The notes: generated from the letters alone by a model not told the origin. DNA of 64,000 nucleotides from Symsagittifera roscoffensis (GCF_963678635.1 NC_087063.1:9706386-9770385), one strand, 5' to 3'; positions 22,496 to 33,929 are shown, counted from the stretch's first letter. Translations and numbers: made by a program.

Positions 22496-22940
22496 TTAGC
22501 CGTAATAACACGTAAAACAAAGATAAAACTCGGTATTTTAAATGGGTGACTGGAAAAGAGCCCAATTTTTGAACAGTTCAAATTGTAAGGCTAGGAGAAG
22601 GTAAGGACGAGAAAAGAGTCGTTTAAAGACATCAATTTATGCGCTTATCCAGTGCACAATTTGGCCTTGTAATGATGTGGTTATTTTAACTTTTTATGCA
22701 AATTTTCACGACAATTAAATTACGTTGACAACGGTAAAAGAGTAAAAGAGTCGAGGTCTACCTATTAGAGAAAATAGCTCTTTCCAGTTTCCCACCCCCC
22801 TCGTAAAATTGAAAAATAAAAAAGTTCCAAAATTGTTCACACGGCATTTAGCATGTTAAAAACGCTGTGCGAATTTGTTCACTTCTGACACGTTTTAACG
22901 CAATTAAATTAGATATGAAAAAATGTTGTTAAATTAGATA
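22496..22940. repeat. Uninterrupted sister copy of the Ty3 target repeat
   Basis: 22496-22780 matches 13499-13785, and 22776-22920 matches 19930-20070. At the junction the sequence reads GAGAAAATAGCTCTTTCC with no insertion. It therefore represents the empty paralogous site of the Ty3/gypsy element and supports a GGCT (here AGCT) target duplication. Confidence 0.8.
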
Positions 22941-23080
22941 TGAAAAAATTTATTTCAGATCCAAATTTCAGATCTGAAAATTTGTTTTTCTTGGTTTTCT
23001 TTATCTGAAAAAAAAAATCAAAAATTGGGAGGAAACTTTTGGTTTTTTCAAGTACTTCTGTACTTTATAACTTCTGCTAG
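22926..23080. repeat. Direct repeat of 21704-21855
   Basis: Both copies contain GTTAAATTAGATATGAAAA, the GATCTGAAA motif, and AAGTACTTCTGTACTTTATA followed by ACTTCTGCTAG. Copies are about 1.2 kb apart and in the same orientation. Confidence 0.75.
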
Positions 23081-23219
23081 TTAGTAGGAGATACTTAGCC
23101 AAAATTCCAACCGAAGCCTTAAGAAACTAGTCTTCCCTAATAATGACATAAGCATGGAAAATGCAATTTAGTGCATAAAATTCAAAAGTTTTATATGTCT
23201 TCGAACAGTCAGTATCTAT

Positions 23220-24070
23220 AAAATTACAAAATAATCAATTTTAATCCAATAAAAATTGATTATAATCCTAATTTTTTCTATATCAGTATAATACAATATA
23301 ATCGAGTAAAATCCATCAAAATAGCATTATAATCGTAATATTTTTATGCCAATATAATCCATTATAATCAATTATAATCCACTAAAATGGGTTTTTTCGA
23401 GAAATTAATCATGAAATTGTCATCTTTTTTTCAAAGTTATCTCATTTCCTGTTCAGTACAGTTGCTACGTTTTGCGTTTCATAAAGTGTAACACTTCACA
23501 TGCAAACTATTTTTTTTTCGTCTCTATTTTTTCAGTTCGGTTCAGCACTTTATTTTGCAGGGGGGGTGAATTATTTAATGGTAGGATACTCCCCCCCCCA
23601 GTACTCCTCCCCAGTATACGTGTTTACTCCCTTCCTGACAGCTTACCTCAACTGCCCTTCGCGCTCTATCGTTGAACATTATTTTTATTTTAGACTTTGG
23701 TTGTACATTATTATGCTTGAACATGATTTAGTTTGAATATTTATGGTTGAACATTATTCTATTCTTTGGGGGAAGGGGGAAGGGGTTTCATGATTGGCAC
23801 CCGCCTCTCTCGCTCTCTTTAATTGGTGGGAGTTAAAAAAAAATTGAGGAGATGACATTGAGACATGGCATAATTTTTGCATTTTTACTGTAAAATTTGC
23901 AAAATTTCATCAAAAATAATCGAATTTAGTTCTAAAATTATGGATTACAAACGATTTTTATGGGTTGTAATAGATTATTATTTTTCAAGAATAATCGATT
24001 ATAAGGGCAATATAATCATTTTCATTGACTGAATTTTAAATCTTTAATGGATTATAATGGATTAATTTTG
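23220..24070. repeat. Clusters of TATAATC/GATTATA motifs
   Basis: Dense near-palindromic repeats such as ATAATCCATTATAATCAATT occur at 23220-23400 and again at 23920-24070. The same motif type is found at 530-1190 and 1675-1830. Between the clusters is a C-rich tract (23581-23620) and a 78-codon ORF with no recognisable features. Confidence 0.6.
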
Positions 24071-26040
24071 TCTCGGTAATCCATGACCGGTGAGGGCTAT
24101 TGTTTTTTGTGGCAAGATTCGACATGTAAAAGCTCACAAAAAAGACAAAAACTAAACTGTGTAAGTAGGTCTCGAATGACGTTCAATTTCAGGAGAACAC
24201 AACTCTAGTCGAAAAACGCTATCAGATATGCATTCAATATTACTTACAAAGCTGCTTCAAGGTGTCCGTGACGACCAAAACTTCCAACTATTGACTTCGC
24301 TTCTAATAGCGCGGGCTAATTTTAGTCACCCGCGTTGACCTTCATAGACCAAAAATGCTAGTCATACAATTCCATAAACTAAGTCTATGAAAAATACTAA
24401 TGATACTAATTTCATACATTTTGCCAAAGTGGTGCCATCAAACATTTGAAGAACTCTTTTCTTGTTTTGGCATAAAATTCGGTGTATCGTGCTAAATAAA
24501 AAAGATTTCGTAATCTTTTTGTTGAAAAATTTGGTAATCACTAGTATGACTAGTGTTTTTTTGATAACGGTACTAAATTATTTTCTAGTTATTTTGAAAT
24601 TGCCCGAAAACTCTTTCAACCCCAAATCGAAATTTGTTCTCAAACAAACATTTTCCAAAAAAAACTTTTCGTTTTAAAATTTAACTTTTTTGTGTGCATA
24701 ACGTAGTCCTGGATACACTAATGTTGATTTTTTCCTTTTTGCTTTTTAAAACGCTAAAAACTTTGATTCTGTTTTGTATGGCATGTGTATGGATCTCTTG
24801 ATCAATGTCTGAATATTTAGAAATTCAATTTTGAAAGTAATCAGCGTTGAAGGTTTTGCCAAACTTTAAGAACTTGAAACATTCGTTATATTATTTAAGT
24901 AAGACACAATTAGGACATTTCAGGCCCTTTCCAATCATTTTATTGCAAAACTGGCAAACCTTTGTTTTTTTTGTTTTTTTAGTAACCAAGCTGTTGTCAC
25001 TTGGGTTCGGTTACTAGCACAATCAAAAAAATTTCGAGAAATTAAAATGTAAAAAATCAGTTTTGGTTTATGGAAAAACGTTAATTATACAATTTCCATA
25101 GCTGAAAACTAACTAATCATAGACCTTTCATGCAATTTTCTGTTTTTATGGATTTGCATGAAAAGTGTATGCGTAACATTTTTTCCATAAATGAAAGGTG
25201 TATGATTAGCACTTTTGGTAAACCCGGGAGTTTTATGTATTTTGTTTTGGGTTGATTTTGACAAAAACACTGTCTTAAATTTAACAAAAAACCTTTAAAG
25301 AGGTCTTCGTTTTTTACAGAGACAAAGGAAACGTTAAACCATATTTTTGCGTCTACCCTGTCCAATTTCATTATGCAGATTTTGAAATTTTCATTTTCTT
25401 AGCTGTCTTATTCATTACTAAAGCTGAATGCGTCTTGTTAAAAAGTAAAGTAAAGTAAAGCAAAAATGTTCACAATAGTTAAGCTGTTCACCACGCACAA
25501 ATTTGTTAAGCTATGACAACGCAAAAAGTGTTTTCAAACTTGAAAAAAAAACATGAGAGGAAGGTTGAAAAGAGTCAAAACTTTATCCAATTCAATATTT
25601 TAAAAGTTTTGAGTAGCCAGCATCTTTATTTTGTAACATCAAGTAAAAAGACCAGAGAAAAATACCCATTGTGATTTTTTTCTGCTTTGTCTCGGTCCTG
25701 AAGTGAATCGATTTTGGGTAGCTTGCTGATTGATAATAACTCTGTTTACACATAAACTAACTGTAAAAATTACAAATCAACAAAGAAAATGAAATATCAT
25801 AAAGAGTGGTTTCAGTTAATTGACTGATTAACAACGTTTCTGTTCATACGGAAGTCAGTCGTGATTATAGAAAAATAAAGGTCAACAAGGAATAAAGAAC
25901 AGCCCTAAATTTTTGTTATTTAAAAATAAAGTCATATACCATACAATTTGTAAAACAAAAACTATCATGTATCAATTTTAAAATAGCGCCTGAAAAATCA
26001 TGAAATTCATTTTGATCAGTCAAACGAATTCATTCACACA
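24071..26040. other. Non-coding AT-rich stretch
   Basis: No gene found. A dispersed repeat with GTATGATTAGCACTTTTGG and AACCCGGG (about 25110-25240) resembles segments at 31555-31790 and 55040-55340. A short AGTAAAGTAAAGTAAAGCA microsatellite is at about 25443-25461. Confidence 0.4.
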
Positions 26041-26143
26041 CTAATATTGTTCAGCAAAAAAAATTCAAATATCGCGATTTTTCTTTGCACGCTATTTTTT
26101 TTGAGAAAAAAAAGCTTCTTCCATTTAGTCAAAACGTTTTTAG

Positions 26144-26845
26144 TTGAGTACACTGTGCTTTTTATTAAGTATGCTATTTGGTCACAGGGTTTGTCTGACG
26201 CTCGAAGCACTCACTTGTTATTTGATGGAAAACGTTCCGTCTTTGCTTGCGAACCTTTCAATGTCTCCCCCAGCAATGGCGTCGAATTTTGCAGACCAGT
26301 TCATAAGTGCTACGCTAGCTAGAACGAAGGCTGAAAATGAGCTTGCCGTTAGCCGTGTGTATTTAGTTGAAGCAACTTTTAGAAGAGGTTTCACTGTTAA
26401 AAATATCAGCAGAAGAAAAAATCATAAAATTATGTTGTGTTGGGGCTCCGTACTGCCCTGCTTCGAAAAGAGCACCGCAAAAGTTCTCAAGTCTATGATA
26501 GTTAACCGTCACTTAGAGCAACTGGCTTACCGACAGCCGCTTTTTGCAAGCTGTGAAGTTTATTTTTTCTTGTTCATGTGTACGACGACACTAGCCGTTC
26601 ATTTGATTGTTGTTTCGAAGTTAGCAAAACATTTTCCGTGTAATAGGCATAGAGTGATTCCTTGCTCGGCAAATAACGCCTCCTGTCATCAGTACTATTT
26701 TTTTTGGTTGAGTCAGAAAAGGATCTGCTTTCGTGCCTTGCGAAACTTAATTGCCATGCACCCGCTCTGGTATCTCATTGAGGTTTTAACTGGAACGTTT
26801 TTCCACTCATTTCTCTTTTTAATGGATGAATGTGAGGAAGTCTAG
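26144..26845 (+). CDS. Unexplained 233-codon ORF, doubtful
   Basis: This is one of the longest open frames outside the retroelements, and the underlying DNA is less AT-rich than its neighbours. The predicted protein is cysteine- and hydrophobic-rich with possible membrane segments (for example EVYFFLFMCTTTLAVHLIVV) but shows no motif I recognise. No intron signals or start context single it out. It may be chance or part of an unrecognised element. Confidence 0.15.
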   Translation: MSTLCFLLSMLFGHRVCLTLEALTCYLMENVPSLLANLSMSPPAMASNFADQFISATLARTKAENELAVSRVYLVEATFRRGFTVKNISRRKNHKIMLCWGSVLPCFEKSTAKVLKSMIVNRHLEQLAYRQPLFASCEVYFFLFMCTTTLAVHLIVVSKLAKHFPCNRHRVIPCSANNASCHQYYFFWLSQKRICFRALRNLIAMHPLWYLIEVLTGTFFHSFLFLMDECEEV

Positions 26846-27063
26846 TCCATAACACCAGAAGAGTTTTCATTGATTTTCTTGGAAACCGAAACTATTCTGA
26901 GGAAATTCTGATATCCGAGTGTTATTTCGTTGCGCAGGCTCTCAACAACCGTCGGCCAATATTGTATTCTCCCAATCGAACCACCTCGAAGTATTGACAC
27001 GGAATCACTTCTTTTTTGAAAACCACGCACGCATTTTTTCGTATTGTGGTTTAAGCAAGGTTT

Positions 27064-27094
27064 TAGTAATCGGAAGCGCTACTTCCGATTACTA
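27064..27094. other. Perfect 13-bp stem hairpin
   Basis: TTAGTAATCGGAAG-type sequence (27064-27076) pairs exactly with 27082-27094 around a five-base loop CGCTA. It lies a few bases upstream of an ACTTCCGAATTTTGCTACAGG block that recurs in shortened form at about 27530 and 28311. Confidence 0.7.
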
Positions 27095-27444
27095 CTTCCT
27101 GTTTTTACTTCCGAATTTTGCTACAGGCAGTAAAAACACCAAATGTCCGACGCCCGAGCGCAATGCAATGCAAATGCCACCAGGAACCGTTGGCTCGGTG
27201 AGCACATAACAACCATACCATACGCAAACGAGACAAAAAGTGTTCTTCTTCTGAGTCACACATGAAACCTCGACAATTTTTTCATCTGATTGAGGAACAC
27301 AGTCCTAGAAACCTTTATCCGATAGCGCGAGCCCAGTCCTTGAACTACGATAACGATAAGCGGAGCTCGCTCCAGCAAAATGAGATCAACAACCAGCAAG
27401 TATACATCTCACTCTTTTGGCGCGAAAAATGAGTCCGACACAAT

Positions 27445-28470
27445 AAGTAGCGTTCTGTTATCTACAGATTTAAATGGCCTTAACATCTATACAAAAACGA
27501 TGTTGATGGCTTCACAAAATATATCTGCGTGAATTTTGCTACAAGCAGTAAAAACATCAAAAACTGTTCGTATGTTAAAGATACAAAAAAAATCCAAAAA
27601 AAATTCGTAAAACATTTCTTTGACCACAAAAGAGCGTTTGTAATCTAAGCAGAAGACAAAAAAAGTTCTTCGCAGATTTCATCGGTTGTTCGCAGATTTC
27701 AAATAAAGTCTTTTCACATATAAAGTTTTTGAGTTCAAAATTTTGAACTAAAATTGGTCTAGTTTTTGTTTTTAGTTTTAAAAAATGATTATTGACTGGA
27801 CTGATTTTAGCGATGAGTGTTACCGAATTTAAAGTTTCGATTTGATTAAACAATAACTTCAAAAAAAAATTTCTCATCCGTCCCTCAATTGGAAGAGATT
27901 AAAACAATGACAACAAAACCAAAAAAAATTATGCAATCTAGTTGATAAGTGATTGTTCATTTTTGAAAATGGAAAAATTTCTTGAGTTCAGCACTTTTCA
28001 TTCATCAAACTTTTAGAAACCTTGAATTGCGCTTCAAAATTATGAGTTTTTTTTTCAGAAACCACAATTACCAAAAAGTTTTTCTTTCAAATAAAATATT
28101 TCAGTGGCAATAATTCAGCAAGAAAACTTTATTTGATTCATTACATGGAAAATATGTAGGAAATTTCACACCAAAACATACAAAAAGTTTGTCTGGAAAG
28201 CTCTTATCTGAAAAAATTGTTTTAAGTAGCGTTCTGTTATCTACAGATGTAAAATGGCCTTAACATCTATACAAAAACGATGTTGATGGCTTCACGAAAT
28301 ATGTCTGCGTGAATTTTGCTACAGGCAGTAAAAACACCAAAACTGTTCGTATGTTAAAGATACAAAAAAAATCCAAAAAAAAAATCCGTAAAACATTTCT
28401 TTGACCACAAAAGAGCGTTTGTAATCAAAGCAGAAGACAAAAAAAGTTGTTCGCAGATTTCATCGGTTTT
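27445..28470. repeat. Direct repeat pair of about 245 bp
   Basis: 27445-27690 and 28224-28470 share AAGTAGCGTTCTGTTATCTA, the block CAAAAACGATGTTGATGGCT and GTTCGTATGTTAAAGATAC with few differences. They are in the same orientation, 780 bp apart. No ORF in either; probably two copies of a short interspersed element. Confidence 0.75.
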
Positions 28471-29774
28471 TTGATATTTCAATAGCTTTAAAATTGACAC
28501 AAAAACGAAAAACAGTTATTTTCTAGTTAATTGAAACAGGAATTCAGTTGGTATTTGATAGCCATTTTTTAATGTACAAAATTCGAATTTGGTTAATGTG
28601 TTTTATCCTTCGTAGCTAATAAATTTAGATCGGAAATGGGTTTTTCCTTGGTTATTTCAGGTCTGAAAAAGCTATTTCAGATCTTTTATTTTGTTTCTCT
28701 TGGTTATTTCAGATCTGTTTCCCCAAGAATGAGATAAATATTGGAAACGCATAAGTAGCGCATGAAAGTCAAAGTTTTGATAAGTCTCGTATCGGTTTTT
28801 GAAAACTTTTTAACTCACTTGAACAAGAAATTTACTTCGAAAAAAACTATGTGTGAAATTATTTGGAAGTTGCTTAATGCTAGTTTATCTAAAGAGACTG
28901 TGTATTGCAGAAACATCAACAAATAAAAATCAAAATCTAAAAATATTAAAAATCTGAAATTTTCAAATTTTTATCAAGATCTGAAAAAAAAAATTCAGAT
29001 CTGAGAATCAACTTATCTAGGAAGAAAAGAAATTCAGATCTTGCACAGAAAGTCCTCTGAAAACGGGTCGAAAACACGATAACCAAGGTTTTCTCTTTTA
29101 CAACTCAAACAGTAGATTAAGATGCAAGACTAATAACTAGTCGAAATAATAACTAATCGAACTAATCTTCAAAACAAATACAACTGAGTTGAAAGATAAA
29201 GAATAAATGTTATTGAGATCAAACAGTAAAACTCTTTTTGTCCGAGGTTTTTTTCAATCATGACTGTACATGATAATAATTATTATGTATTCTCACTCAG
29301 TTTGACAAAAACTCAATAGAATGTAGTTAAAGCGTGGTCAAAAATTTGGTCGAAAGTAATATTAAACAAAAACTAAAAATTTTCTTGCAAAAAAAGGGAA
29401 AGAATTTATGATTGTATATTTCGATCGAAAGAAACTAGATGCAATAAGACCGAGAAACAGCATGTTAAAAGAAAAAACACGAGGTACCTGATTGCACTTC
29501 CAATGTTACGTTTTTCAATTTTTGCGATAAACGTCTATCAAAAAAGCATTTATCTCAACTTAAAAACAAACTTGGAAAATAAAATCAGTACGACAAAAAT
29601 AAAGTCATGATGCTAAAAATTCCGTGTTATATATTTAATTTGAACCATTGTCTAATTGATTGCCGGTGCCTAACCATTAATTTTCGCCATTGTTAACATT
29701 TGTCATTAAAATAATACGAGACTCAGTTTTAATATAATCATCAAACTATAGCAAAAGTTTAACGTTTTTATAAT
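28471..29774. other. Non-coding stretch
   Basis: AT-rich, with two GATCTGAAA-type clusters (28626-28730 and 28970-29045). No gene, RNA or element end recognised. Confidence 0.4.
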
Positions 29775-30463
29775 TGAAAAAGCTGCTCATTTTGTACCGA
29801 ATCAAAGAAAACAAGACTGCTCATATCAGGGAAAATGTTTATTTATACAAGAATCCATCCAACTTCGACCAGTTTAAATATTGTACAAAGTCATTCATAA
29901 CGTACCAGTGAGACCAAATGAGTTACCCCAATCCATTTTGATTTGGAATTTGAGCCCGATCACTTCCAGTTTTATGCGCTTTTATATCAAGTCGGCCAAG
30001 TTAGCAATATTGAATCTATTAAAAAATTTATGAGAAATAAATATAGAAGAATTTGTTTTTTTTGAACTCGTGGTATTAATATTTTTCAGATAAGTTCAAT
30101 TTTTTAAGTTAACTGTTTTTGTAGTCTTTGTAATTATCCTAAAAATATTGTTACCACGAGTTCAAACTCTAAATCAATTTTCCTTCATCTATTTTTTTGA
30201 TTTATGAGGCTCAAAATTGCCAATTTGGTCGACTTGATATAAAAACGCATATTTTAAAACGAAAGTGATCGGGCTCAAAATCCAATTCAAATTAAATTGT
30301 TGTAATTTATTTGGTCTGATTGATGCGTTTAGAGTGACTTTGTACAATAATTAACCTAGTTAGAGAGGGATAGGAGTTTTTCTGTTATAAATTGAAATTT
30401 GCACTGTTTTCCTTGTGAGCAGCCTTGTTTTCTTTGATTTGGAATACTATAAGCAGCTTTTAC
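29775..30463. mobile_element. Foldback element with arms of about 300 bp
   Basis: The left arm (about 29775-30100) is the imperfect reverse complement of the right arm (about 30130-30463). Matched blocks include AATCAAAGAAAACAAGACTG with its inverse near 30425, CCGATCACTTCCAG with its inverse near 30270, and GAACTCGTGGTA with its inverse near 30155. No ORF. A target-site duplication was not identified. Confidence 0.65.
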
Positions 30464-30741
30464 TATAACAAAGTTACAGGTATGATATAGGTTACTGACT
30501 CCATTCAAACTTTTTCTCGTAATACTTTAGTGACAGAAGTTAACAATGGTAAGAATTAACGCTAACAAACCGACGATCAATAAGACAAAGATTCTTATTA
30601 TCGATACTTCATGCAACTTTCAGCATAATATTTTTCTGTTTGTCATATCTTTTTGACCAATGTTCAAGACGTTTTGTACTTTGGTTAAGTTTAGCAAAGA
30701 TGATAAGAGTTTGAACGAAATTAGGAAAGATTTGTTAAACT

Positions 30742-31310
30742 TTGAAAAGTTATCAAAGGAATGAGAAGGAGGAGACTGAACATTCGTTTATTTCTAGAAC
30801 AAAAACATGTTTTAGGTGCAATAAAATAGGACACATAGCAGTTCATTGTAGATCTAAGTTAGTGAATAAAGTTAACCAGTCATCTAGTGATAGACCTCCG
30901 GTGAAGTGTTTCAGGTGCTTAGAAATAGGCACATAGCTAAGGATTGTAAGAAGGACTTTGAGAGGAAAAGCGGGAGAGAAGACAGGCAGTTGGCTGAAAC
31001 AAATGAAACTTATTTTAGCTTTTAAATTTCAGCTGAGAGAGTTGACGGTGACCTAGTTATAGATTCAGGCGCAACTTGCAGTATGATAAAGGATAGGAAT
31101 TTATTTGTTGCGCTGGACCAGAGTTTTAGCGAAACTGTTGAAAACGCTAACAAAACAGATTCTAAGGTTTTGGGTGAAAAAAGAGTTGAGTTTTTCGTGA
31201 AAGATTGTCAAAAAAACTCGAAAAAAATTTCAATGAGTGATTTTTTCTCTGTACCAGAAGACTCAGAAAATTTAGTGTCCGTCTCAAAACTTGAGGAGGA
31301 GCTAAATTAG
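30742..31310 (+). pseudogene. Ty1/copia gag-protease fragment
   Basis: The first piece has a zinc knuckle CFRCNKIGHIAVHC and the start of a second (CFRCLEIG) that is cut by a one-base loss near 30930. After another stop near 31023 the frame reads LVIDSGATCSMIKD, the copia protease active site. It then reads FSVPEDSENLVSVSKLEEE, the copia 'VP-x-x-x-NL-SVSKL' end of that domain. Integrase and reverse transcriptase are absent; an assembly gap begins 40 bases later. Confidence 0.75.
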
Positions 31311-31350
31311 TTTTTAGAGAAAAGTCATGTATTGAGTAAGGACATGGGAC

Positions 31351-31550
31351 NNNNNNNNNNNNNNNNNNNNNNNNNNNNNNNNNNNNNNNNNNNNNNNNNN
31401 NNNNNNNNNNNNNNNNNNNNNNNNNNNNNNNNNNNNNNNNNNNNNNNNNNNNNNNNNNNNNNNNNNNNNNNNNNNNNNNNNNNNNNNNNNNNNNNNNNNN
31501 NNNNNNNNNNNNNNNNNNNNNNNNNNNNNNNNNNNNNNNNNNNNNNNNNN
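31351..31550. other. Assembly gap (200 N)
   Basis: Exactly 200 unknown bases, a fixed-size scaffold gap, so the true length is unknown. ORFs drawn through it are meaningless. Confidence 0.99.
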
Positions 31551-32622
31551 TGCATAAAAATTGCATGATATGCATTTTTTGAATGAAAACTTTAAATCCT
31601 TTTTGAATGACCAGAAAACTTCAAAAGAGGCATATAGAGCAAAAAAGTTCATTAAAATTTTTAGCACCATTTTTAAATTTTGTATGAGTTTTGTATGATA
31701 GGCATTTTTTCCATAGATTTCATGAGTGAAACTGTATGATAAGCATTTTTTTCTGAAGACGTCGACCCGAGGATTTTCCGCCCAGAACATTAGGTTAGAT
31801 ATAAAGTATTCCAGATCAGAAATAAAGAATTTTTCGGTACGGTACTCTAATAAAGCCAGCAACTAGTTATCTGGCAATTTTTATAGAACACTTAGAATCA
31901 AAAAGGGTTGATAATTTCATTATTTCTAAGAGTCGATGAATGTAATTCAGACTCTTATGAAGGTCGTGATGTTTTTTTTTTCGCTTTTTTATGAAAAGTC
32001 CCAAAATGGTCTGATAACTAAAGCAGTGCATTCATCCATTATAACCTTTTACAAGGTAAATTTTCACCATTTTTTGAGTTCAATTCAGAATCGTTTACTG
32101 AAAGTTAGGCACATTGCGCTATCGAATTACGAAGGCGGAAAGGTCTTAAAAATGTGATCGACTTCTAATTTTGGTAGTGGATTTTAATTTTCACATTTCC
32201 AGACGCACTAAAAACATTACTTACTGATTAAGTTTTTTTTAACAAATTGAGATAATTCTATCCAAAATATGTCATTCATAAATTGTTCAAGAAAATCAAA
32301 AAACAGTAAGGTGATATCTTTTCTACTGTAAAATTCAAAAGTTTAAGTTTGTTCAAAAATAAATCAGTTTTTTTGTTTCTTTGTGTTCATTGACTCTTTT
32401 TCAAGAAACTTTTGGTTAATTTTTTATTAGGTTAAAAAATTTTTCCACACATTGAACAATGATATTCGCATGACGCAAAAATCAAAAAAATTTAAAAAAT
32501 ATTTCAACCGTGAAAATAATTTTTTTCATCAAAACGAACTTTTTATCAAAATAAAGATGAAACAATTAATTACCTTTTCCTTATTCCTCTGATTTTACTT
32601 TTTGATTGGATTTCTTCTTCAG
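31551..32622. other. Non-coding stretch with a dispersed repeat
   Basis: 31555-31790 contains GTATGATAGGCATTTTTTCC and GTATGATAAGCATTTTTTTC blocks and a CGACCCG end, similar to 25110-25240 and 55040-55340. The remainder is AT-rich without recognisable features. Confidence 0.45.
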
Positions 32623-32841
32623 ATCTGTAATAGGAACGTGAACTGTGCGATGGATATGGCTCGAAGCGGGGACGAGGAGTTCGCAACTGACTACCAGGAC
32701 CTCGATGATCTCAATATTCGAGGCTCAAACACCGCTCAAATCAACAATCTTTACCGACAAAATTCAGAGGCCCTCACTAAATCGATCGTCCAATCAACTA
32801 TTATGATGATAATCATGCGAATTGCTGAATATGTTGGTTGA
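32623..32841 (+). CDS. Candidate terminal exon, unknown protein
   Basis: A strong acceptor (TTTCTTCTTCAG, 32611-32622) precedes 72 codons ending at TGA 32839-32841. The residues are non-repetitive and mostly polar (MARSGDEEFATDYQDLDDLN, then NNLYRQNSEALTKSI) with a hydrophobic end. Base composition is clearly less AT-rich than the flanks, which favours real coding sequence. AATAAA signals are available at about 33240. The family is not recognised and no upstream exon was placed; upstream exons may lie in or beyond the gap at 31351. Confidence 0.5.
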   Translation: MCNRNVNCAMDMARSGDEEFATDYQDLDDLNIRGSNTAQINNLYRQNSEALTKSIVQSTIMMIIMRIAEYVG

Positions 32842-33515
32842 ATATAAACTAGTTGAAGATACACAGGAGCGGAAGTTTTTTTTCCAAAATGAAAATTTTG
32901 ACGGCCATTTTTTGGTCGACCAAATTGTTGTTGGACGTCTCTAAGGATACTATGGACCATAATTTGCCTTAACTTTCTGCGGTTTTTACAATTTTAAAAG
33001 GTTTTTACAATTTAATCGGCTCAAAAATGGTTTCGAAAAAAAATAGCAAAGCCTCACGTCAAATCTGCTCCTGAAGGCACAATCAAAACAAAAGTAAGTC
33101 AAATATGTATCTGAAATTTTGGCCGAAACTGAAAAAAGTTAGAATTTAGTTTTGTACCAATTGCTTATAGAACTGCTCAGCATAATTGACTGATTTAAAT
33201 ACCGCCAATATGTAATATATTTAAAACCACAGTGAATATAAATAAATAAAAAATCAATGAAACATCAAAAACAAATCAGATTATTTAACAATTGTAAATT
33301 GAATTTGTAAATATAAAAACTAAAATGAAGATTTGAAGGTTTTTATGATTCAATTCAGCAAATTTGTGCCGTTTAGGGACACTTTTAAGAATAAGGTGTG
33401 TTTTATTTAAGACTACTGCGCATAACTATTTCAAAACTGCGGCGCTAGTAAGTTTAGAATAAGTTGCATTGCAACTAATTACATGTAAAGACTCTGTCGC
33501 GGCTGTCTTAAGACT
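32842..33515. other. Possible 3' UTR, then insertion-site repeat
   Basis: AT-rich sequence with AATAAATAAA at about 33239. The end (CTCTGTCGCGGCTGTC, about 33492) belongs to a repeat that resumes on the far side of the giant LTR element and recurs at 52816. Confidence 0.45.
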
Positions 33516-33519
33516 ATGG
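33516..33519. repeat. Target-site duplication of the giant element, left copy
   Basis: ATGG directly precedes the LTR at 33520 and is repeated directly after the other LTR at 52170-52173. A 4-bp duplication is normal for Ty3/gypsy integrases. Confidence 0.8.
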
Positions 33520-33929
33520 TGAGTTATAACCGAGGTGGTTAACTCATAGAGTAATTTCGGATAGGGTACACCGTCTGCTCGTCACGCTATCTTATTTTCG
33601 GCCGGATAGATTCGTGCAACTTCTTAGTCTAATACCGATCCTAATCTTACTCTTATACTATCTAGTCTCAGGTTGTTTAACTAGTCTCTGCTAGGCTCAA
33701 TAGATCTAGGGTATACTGGTTTATTGCGGCTGCTGAAGTTCTCTTGGAGAGTCAACTAATTTCTAAGTTAAATTCAAATCTCTCTGGTGCTGAAATTACA
33801 AGTAATTTCAGCACTTACAAATAAGTGGGTTGTTAGTTAGATGGATCATGATTGGTTAATATTAAATACTTTACAATGGTAAAATATCTAATTTATCCAA
33901 TCATAAAATGTAGTTTAGATCAGGTTCCA
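33520..33929 (-). repeat. 3' LTR of the giant element
   Basis: In element orientation it starts TGGAACCTGATC at 33929 and ends GGTTATAACTCA at 33520. An internal palindromic block near 33793-33813 (GCTGAAATTACAAGTAATTTC) could form a hairpin. The sequence preceding the LTR (GGATGGG) is only weakly purine-rich, so the polypurine tract is not clear. Confidence 0.95.

Noticed and set aside
31162-31862. ORFs spanning the N run near 31.35 kb
   Set aside because: They consist largely of unknown residues across an assembly gap and have no support.
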